A DNA stretch of 11,008 nucleotides, taken from assembly GCA_004525885.1 (NCBI GenBank), contig SPBV01000037.1:1-11008 (forward strand), read 5' to 3'. The notes beneath the pieces were generated by a model that saw only the letters and a list, made by a program, of their open reading frames with translations, ran no database searches and was not told the origin of the DNA. This DNA is from Nitrosomonadales bacterium (GTDB lineage: Bacteria; Pseudomonadota; Gammaproteobacteria; Burkholderiales; Nitrosomonadaceae). The position numbers were made by a program, and so were the translations under genes. Below are positions 6,283 to 11,008 of the stretch, in pieces. The first letter of the stretch is position 1, and each line of letters begins with the position of its first letter.

Positions 6283-7449
6283 TTAAATCATTACAGAACT
6301 TATACGTTTCAACTCTTGGACTATGATAGTTAGCGCTTTAAGAAAGGCATCAATTTGTTCATCTGTGTTGCTGCTGCCCATACTTATACGCACCGCACAA
6401 CGTGCCAGCATTGGTTCAATTCCCATAGCATCTAGTACATGACTTTTACCAGGGGTAGCACTTGAGCAGGCAGCACCGCTTGCAACCGCATAGCCCGCTT
6501 TTTCAAGACGAATTACCAAGGTTTCACCCTCAATGTTTGGTAGCGCAAAATAACAAGTATTGGGTAAACGGGGCGCATGTAAACCAAAAACTACGGCACC
6601 CATTTCAAGCAGTCTTTTCTCTAGGAGAGTGCGCATCTTTGTAACATGTGTGATGGTTTCTTCCATTCGCATTCTAGATAGCTCACAGGCCTTACCGAAG
6701 CCAACTATAGCAGGTACATTTTCGGTACCTGAACGCAACCCATTTTCATGACCACCGCCAAATATTAGAGGTTTAAGTATAAGTTCTTTATCAATAATCA
6801 GTGCTGCAGCACCTTTAGGCCCACATATCTTATGGGAGGATAATGTCATAGCATGGACTTTTAGAGAGGAGAAATTAACCGGGATTTTCCCAAAAGCTTG
6901 AATCGCATCAGTGTGTACCCAAGCGCCCAGCTTCCTGGCTTTTTCTGCAATTGCCGCTACTTCTTGAATCACTCCAGTTTCATTGTTAGCTAGCATAACT
7001 GACACTAAACTAGGCGGGTGTTCCGACATAGCTTTATCGACATCATCTAGGATTACGCGTCCCGAACCATCAACCATAAGTTTTCGTAAACTCCATTTTT
7101 CATTCACACTTCGTGTTAATTCTTTAGCAGGACGAATCACGCAAGGGTGTTCGATTGCGCTAACAATAATTCGTGAAGCTTTTAGAAATCCCGCTGCTCC
7201 TTGGATGAACAGATTATTAGCTTCTGATCCACCACTTGTAAAAACCACTTGTGATGGCTGTACTCCAACTGATGTGGCTACCTGTTTTCGCGCTTGATTT
7301 ATCGCTTGGCGACTTGCTGTACCAAAGTTATGACCACTGGAAGGATTGCCAAATTTCTTTTGAAAATATGGCATCATTGCATCCAATACAGCATCATCTA
7401 CTGGCGTGGTGGCATTATAATCAAAATATACTTCTTCCATTTTGTCCAT
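6283..7449 (-). CDS. NifS/IscS-family cysteine desulfurase
   Basis: This PLP enzyme takes sulfur from L-cysteine as an enzyme persulfide, releasing alanine, for Fe-S cluster or other sulfur-transfer pathways in the cytoplasm. The 388-residue protein shows the class V aminotransferase fold: YFDYNATTPV near the N-terminus, TSGGSEANN (71-79), His101 in EHP, NNETG (155-159), HTDAIQ with Asp181 and Gln184, SSHKICGPKG with PLP-binding Lys207, and RSGTEN (238-243). The mobile-loop catalytic Cys is Cys327 in SGAACSSATPGKSHVL. That loop differs from the SGSACTSASLEPS type of classical IscS, and the protein lacks IscS's long C-terminal tail, so I give no symbol. Met4 is an alternative start; neither start has a strong ribosome site. 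A broken iscR lies just upstream, and no iscU follows. IscR would normally repress this gene. Confidence 0.93.
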   Translation of the reverse strand: MDKMEEVYFDYNATTPVDDAVLDAMMPYFQKKFGNPSSGHNFGTASRQAINQARKQVATSVGVQPSQVVFTSGGSEANNLFIQGAAGFLKASRIIVSAIEHPCVIRPAKELTRSVNEKWSLRKLMVDGSGRVILDDVDKAMSEHPPSLVSVMLANNETGVIQEVAAIAEKARKLGAWVHTDAIQAFGKIPVNFSSLKVHAMTLSSHKICGPKGAAALIIDKELILKPLIFGGGHENGLRSGTENVPAIVGFGKACELSRMRMEETITHVTKMRTLLEKRLLEMGAVVFGLHAPRLPNTCYFALPNIEGETLVIRLEKAGYAVASGAACSSATPGKSHVLDAMGIEPMLARCAVRISMGSSNTDEQIDAFLKALTIIVQELKRISSVMI

Positions 7450-7534
7450 ATCTCGTAAGTATTTTTGACACTACCTTGATTAGAAAAATAAAATGTTTTC
7501 CATATACCTTTTCTAACCAATCATAGTCCTCAAG

Positions 7535-7996
7535 TTAGAAGTGCTCTGGTTTGTCCCAATCCATCTGGCCTTGCAGTACTGCAATATTTCTTATCTTTGG
7601 GTTGGCAACCAGTTACTATAGTGTAATTAGGGTTAGATAATCATGAACCCTAATATTAAGATTAGTCCACAGGTCGTGAGTTATACACCGTTTATCATCG
7701 TGACAGTTTTCCTTTCCCCTGCATTGAGTTGCATCAATTGGTTCATCTACCACGAGTATGATATCTACTGCTGATACCTGATTCATTGGTTTTGCCAATT
7801 GGTAGCCACCACCCGGTCCACGCACGCTACTCACTAATTTATTATGCCTTAGTTTATTAAATAATTGTTCCAAATAAGACAATAAAATCTTTTAGCGTTC
7901 ACTAATACGTGCCAGGGGCACAGGTTTTTGGCTGCCGTGCAAAGCGATATTCGTCATAGCTGTAACCGTAAAACGACTCTTAGTTGTTAGTTTCAT
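7535..7996 (-). pseudogene. iscR: iscR pseudogene (Rrf2-family Fe-S regulator) with three in-frame stops
   Basis: IscR is a [2Fe-2S]-binding Rrf2 repressor of Fe-S assembly genes. From the ATG at 7996, preceded by GGAG, the frame reads MKLTTKSRFTVTAM and aligns without gaps to E. coli IscR, but codon 35 (7892-7894) is TAA where Gln35 is expected. The frame continues with SYLEQLFNKLR, SVRGPGGGY of the winged helix, and the cluster-ligand region DATQCRGKENCHDDKRC with all three Cys. It then meets TAG TAA at codons 127-128, where the family reads Gly-Glu before LV, and ends at a TAA at codon 154, near normal length. The broken position lies in the DNA-binding domain. Several conserved residues have also changed (Ser for Gly7, Thr-Asn for Leu15-Asp16). 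An internal TTG at 7882 could start an 88-residue C-terminal piece, but it has no clear ribosome site and lacks part of the DNA-binding domain. A sequencing error would not easily explain three stops. Confidence 0.88.
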
Positions 7997-8211
7997 TAGT
8001 TACTCCTAATAAAAACCGGAACATATATATTAATATTTATGTTGTCTATAATAATTCCTATCGAGGATAACAAAATACTTGTAGTCACACTTATTTAATC
8101 AGATTTTCTGTTTTAGAAATATCTATTAGTTTTGTTAGTGGTAGTCTATCTGCCATCTTTACTAATATCTCACGACAGGGTTGATAGTTGATCCATAGCG
8201 TCTTGTTTTTC

Positions 8212-8937
8212 TTATGTGTGTTTTTCAAAGGAGTTAAGAATTCCACGTAATATGCTTACTTCTTCTTTTTCTAGGGTTGTACGAGAGTATAAACGGCGTA
8301 TACGCCGCATTAAAAGCTTTGGGTTCTCCGGATCAAGAAAACCACAGTTGATCATAGTTTTCTCAAAATGGCAGTAAAATAACTCAATCTCATCTAAACT
8401 AGCAAGTGTGCCTAATGATGGAGGGAGATCCCCAACATTTGGAAGTGCCATGCGTAATTCGTAAGTCATCACTTGCACTGCACTGGCAAGGTTGAGGGAA
8501 GAGTAGGCCGGATTGGCAGGAATATGCACAATAAATTGACACTTACTTACTTCTTCCGAGGTGAGGCCGGACATTTCTGTTCCAAAAACCAATGCTACTG
8601 GAAGTTGCCTTGCTTGATCGAGTAATTTTTTCGCACCCTGGCGCGCATCAAATATATCATGTGAAAGATCACGTCGACGGGCTGTGACTGCGGCAGCGAG
8701 GGTAACTCCGCTTAAAGCATCGTCAAGATTCTCGCAAACTCTTGTATTGTTAAGTACATCCCAGGCACCAGCAGCTCGCGTCTCTGCCTCCTTATCTGGA
8801 AACGATTTTGGCTTCACTAGATAGCGTGACTTCAGGCCCATTGTTTTCATAGCCCGTGCTGCTGCGCCTATATTTCCTGGATGGCTGGGGTAGCTCAACA
8901 CCACGCGGACGTTGTCAAGCGGACACGGGGGATTCAT
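8212..8937 (-). CDS. trmJ: tRNA (cytidine/uridine-2'-O-)-methyltransferase TrmJ
   Basis: TrmJ uses S-adenosylmethionine to methylate the ribose 2'-O of nucleotide 32 in the anticodon loop of certain tRNAs. The 241-residue protein is close to the usual length and shows the SPOUT (alpha/beta knot) motifs: SHPGNIGAAARAMKTMGL (18-35), LVFGTEMSGLTSEEV (116-130), and the knot motif IPANPAYSSLNLASAVQV (139-156). The C-terminal extension typical of TrmJ is present, with RRIRRLYSR. In the second motif Thr-Glu-Met replaces the Arg-Glu-Arg of E. coli TrmJ, a difference worth noting but within the family pattern. The ATG at 8937 has no strong Shine-Dalgarno. It is divergent from suhB, with 48 bases between. 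Downstream lies 215 bases of non-coding DNA and then the iscR pseudogene; related bacteria often have cysE in that place. Confidence 0.92.
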   Translation of the reverse strand: MNPPCPLDNVRVVLSYPSHPGNIGAAARAMKTMGLKSRYLVKPKSFPDKEAETRAAGAWDVLNNTRVCENLDDALSGVTLAAAVTARRRDLSHDIFDARQGAKKLLDQARQLPVALVFGTEMSGLTSEEVSKCQFIVHIPANPAYSSLNLASAVQVMTYELRMALPNVGDLPPSLGTLASLDEIELFYCHFEKTMINCGFLDPENPKLLMRRIRRLYSRTTLEKEEVSILRGILNSFEKHT

Positions 8938-8985
8938 ATTAGAATGCCATCTTCATGAATTATTCAAACTCGTTTTAGGATTAAT

Positions 8986-9792
8986 ATGCATCCCATGCTT
9001 AATATAGCAGTAAAGGCGGCACGTCGTGCCGGCGGAATAATTAACCGTGCCTCACAGAATCTTGATTTATTGCACGTTTCTCGCAAAGCAAATAGTGATT
9101 TTGTCAGTGAAGTAGACAATACAGCAGAAGAAGCCATTATCAGTATTCTTTTAGAAGCATACCCCAAACACTCCATTTTAGCAGAAGAAAGTGGCGCCAA
9201 AGGAGATCCAGACAAGTCTGAATACCAATGGATTATTGATCCGCTTGATGGCACTACTAATTTTCTCCATGGTTTTCCCCAGTATTCAGTTTCTATTGCA
9301 CTAAAGCACCGAGGTGTATTAACGCATGCAGTAGTCTACGATCCTTCTGCAAATGAGTTATTTACTGCTAGTCGCGGACGTGGTGCTTACATTAATGACC
9401 ATAGGTTACGTGTAAGTAAACGTAATCAATTTTCCGAATGTTTGATAGGAACTGGTCTTCCGTTTCGTGAGTTTTCGCATATGAATGCCTACCTTGCTAT
9501 GCTCAAGGACATAATGCCAAAGGTTGCCGGTATTCGCCGTCCCGGATCTGCCGCATTGGATTTGGCTTATGTAGCAGCTGGGCGCTATGATGGGTTTTGG
9601 GAATTGGAGTTATCGCCGTGGGATATTGCGGCAGGCTGTTTGCTTATTACAGAAGCAGGTGGACTTGTGGGGGATTTAGAAGGCAATGATACTTATATGG
9701 AGAGCGGGCATATTGTTGCTGGGAATCCGAAAATATTCGGACAACTTTTACAAGTGATTGCTCCTCATTTAACCAAGGAACTGATGGCCTGA
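8986..9792 (+). CDS. suhB: Inositol-1-monophosphatase family protein SuhB
   Basis: SuhB proteins dephosphorylate myo-inositol 1-phosphate in a Mg2+-dependent way, and in proteobacteria they also act in rRNA antitermination with the Nus factors. The 268-residue protein has the family's metal-binding motifs: Glu67/Glu68 in LAEES, DPLDGTTNF (85-93) with Asp85 and Asp88, and PWDIAAGCLLITEAGG (from 211) with Asp213. The N-terminal MHPMLNIAVKAARRAG is typical of SuhB. The ATG is preceded by AGGA at 5 bases. It is divergent from trmJ, so both promoters must lie within or near the 48-base gap. mutS follows on the same strand after 80 bases. Whether it has the ribosomal role cannot be read from the sequence. 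Confidence 0.93.
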   Translation: MHPMLNIAVKAARRAGGIINRASQNLDLLHVSRKANSDFVSEVDNTAEEAIISILLEAYPKHSILAEESGAKGDPDKSEYQWIIDPLDGTTNFLHGFPQYSVSIALKHRGVLTHAVVYDPSANELFTASRGRGAYINDHRLRVSKRNQFSECLIGTGLPFREFSHMNAYLAMLKDIMPKVAGIRRPGSAALDLAYVAAGRYDGFWELELSPWDIAAGCLLITEAGGLVGDLEGNDTYMESGHIVAGNPKIFGQLLQVIAPHLTKELMA

Positions 9793-9872
9793 AGCAAGCA
9801 ATATGGTGAAACCGAGACGGTGTAATTTAGACACAGTGCTATTTCTTAAAAATTACCTTAAATCAGTCTATC

Positions 9873-11008
9873 ATGTCTAATAAGCACACTCCAATGATCC
9901 AGCAATATCTGCGTCTCAAGGCGCAGTACCCAGATACGCTGATGTTTTATAGAATGGGTGATTTCTATGAATTATTCTTTGATGATGCAGAAAAAGCTGC
10001 GAAGTTACTAGACATTACTCTAACTCGGCGTGGTATTTCAGCTGGAATCCCCGTAAAGATGGCAGGTGTTCCTTATCATGCTGTCGAGCAGTATCTAGCG
10101 AGGCTTGTCAGCCTAGGCTTATCAGTGGCTATCTGTGAGCAGATTGGTGACTCTAATATTACTAAAGGACTAGTAGATCGTGGTGTAACACGTATTATTA
10201 CACCGGGGACACTGACTGACACAGCATTGCTGGAAGAAAAACGTGATTGTATTTTGCTCGCTTTAGACTTACACGATGGTACGTTAGGCTTAGCATGGTT
10301 AAATTTAGCTGCAGGTAATTTTCGCGTGATGGAGACGTTACCGCATAATTTGTCAAGTGAGCTGGAACGGTTGAAACCAGCAGAAATTCTTTTATCTGAA
10401 TCACTTGATGCCTCATTCTTGACTAATGAAGTAGGCGCCTTAAAACGTTTGCCCTCGTGGCAGTTTGATGCTGATACGGCTACTCGAAAGCTTGCTGAGC
10501 AATTTCAGACTAGAGATCTTTCTGGTTTTGGCTGCGACGGACTATGCCCATCATTGAGCGCAGCAGGTGCATTACTAGATTATGTTCGTCTTACACAGGG
10601 TGCAAATATAGTCCATGTTAGGGCATTACAAGTAGAACGAGACGGTACTTATGTACGTATGGATGCTACTACACGCCGCAATCTTGAAATATCAGAAACT
10701 ATACGTGGAGAAAAATCACCTACTTTATTATCGTTGTTAGATACCTGTTCAACCAACATGGGCAGCCGTCTGTTGCGGCATTGGTTACATCATCCGTTGC
10801 GTGATCTAGTTACGATTCAGCATCGACTTGATGATGTGTCTACATTAATCGGGAGGCCGGGATCGGCCCCGTATCTTGTAGTAAGAGGATACTTAAAGAG
10901 CGTTGTTGACATAGAACGTATAACCGCCCGTATTGCGTTTCAATCAGCCCGCCCGCGTGACTTGTCAGGGTTACGTGATAGTCTGAAACGATTGCCTGAA
11001 ATCATTTC
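9873..11008 (+). CDS. mutS: DNA mismatch repair protein MutS (5' part, runs off the window)
   Basis: MutS recognises mismatches and small loops and, with MutL, starts repair. About 378 N-terminal residues are present and the frame is open to the edge, with no stop. Visible are the mismatch-contacting FYE motif (Phe31 and Glu33, within MGDFYELFFDDA), the rest of domain I with AGVPYHAVEQYLARLV, the connector domain from about residue 120, and the start of the core with SLSAAGALLDYVRLTQG, MDATTRRNLEI and NMGSRLLRHWLHHPLRD. The ATPase domain would lie outside. The ATG at 9873 gives the usual MutS N-terminus but has no good ribosome site; Met8 is an alternative, also without one. It follows suhB on the same strand with an 80-base gap and no terminator. 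Confidence 0.95.
   Translation, partial: MSNKHTPMIQQYLRLKAQYPDTLMFYRMGDFYELFFDDAEKAAKLLDITLTRRGISAGIPVKMAGVPYHAVEQYLARLVSLGLSVAICEQIGDSNITKGLVDRGVTRIITPGTLTDTALLEEKRDCILLALDLHDGTLGLAWLNLAAGNFRVMETLPHNLSSELERLKPAEILLSESLDASFLTNEVGALKRLPSWQFDADTATRKLAEQFQTRDLSGFGCDGLCPSLSAAGALLDYVRLTQGANIVHVRALQVERDGTYVRMDATTRRNLEISETIRGEKSPTLLSLLDTCSTNMGSRLLRHWLHHPLRDLVTIQHRLDDVSTLIGRPGSAPYLVVRGYLKSVVDIERITARIAFQSARPRDLSGLRDSLKRLPEII

Noticed and set aside
7613..7894. Recoding of TAA/TAG as sense codons to explain iscR
   Set aside because: Other genes in the window end at TAA or TAG at normal family lengths (adk at TAG, hppA and trmJ at TAA), and the mutated iscR residues include other conserved positions.
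8091..8208. Open minus-strand frame of about 38 codons just after trmJ (ending in TENLIK)
   Set aside because: It is out of frame with trmJ, has no ribosome site, and does not resemble CysE or the TrmJ C-terminus; probably chance or unrecognisable remains.
1..11008. CRISPR array, tRNA, rRNA or insertion sequence
   Set aside because: No regularly spaced repeats, cloverleaf-like sequence, rRNA signature or transposase fragment was seen on either strand by reading; a program search was not possible.

Overview
The window looks like chromosomal housekeeping DNA from an AT-leaning betaproteobacterium. The gene set (adk, PPi-dependent phosphofructokinase, K+-independent H+-pyrophosphatase, trmJ, suhB, mutS, a DUF4870 protein and a small lysine-rich protein) and the protein sequences suggest the Nitrosomonadales, for example a Nitrosomonas relative. 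That placement is inference from remembered family sequences, not from a search. No transposase, integrase, phage gene or CRISPR array was seen.

Layout. Bases 1-502 hold no gene. They begin with a tight group of DnaA-box-like 9-mers and end with a GC-rich hairpin just before adk. Three plus-strand genes follow: adk (503-1156), a PPi-type 6-phosphofructokinase (1356-2615) and hppA (2743-4776), closed by a strong intrinsic terminator (4791-4828). Two small minus-strand genes come next: a DUF4870 membrane protein (4916-5317) and a 56-residue basic protein with a TTG start (5460-5630). A gene-poor AT-rich stretch (5631-6047) leads to a 45-residue, two-helix membrane protein on the plus strand (6048-6185). 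On the minus strand lie a NifS/IscS-family cysteine desulfurase (6283-7449), a broken iscR (7535-7996) and trmJ (8212-8937). suhB (8986-9792) and mutS (9873 to the edge, incomplete) run on the plus strand, with suhB divergent from trmJ across 48 bases.

How the genes relate. adk, PPi-PFK and H+-PPase form a nucleotide/pyrophosphate energy group. PPi-PFK uses or makes PPi in a reversible glycolytic step, the membrane pyrophosphatase couples PPi to proton translocation, and Adk recycles the AMP that accompanies PPi in many biosynthetic reactions. The minus-strand cluster has the usual iscR-cysteine desulfurase order, but the regulator carries three in-frame stop codons and no scaffold or chaperone genes (iscU, iscA, hscB, hscA, fdx) follow.

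Most notable points: (1) the codon in the normal start position of adk is ATA, with a well-placed Shine-Dalgarno sequence and no ATG, GTG or TTG nearby that keeps the first beta strand; (2) the same adk has Leu at position 123, where an ATP-phosphate-binding Arg is expected; (3) iscR aligns without gaps to the family but has stops at codons 35, 127 and 128; (4) DnaA boxes sit at the left edge; (5) the adk leader can form two competing hairpins; (6) a 45-residue membrane protein is too short for usual gene finding.
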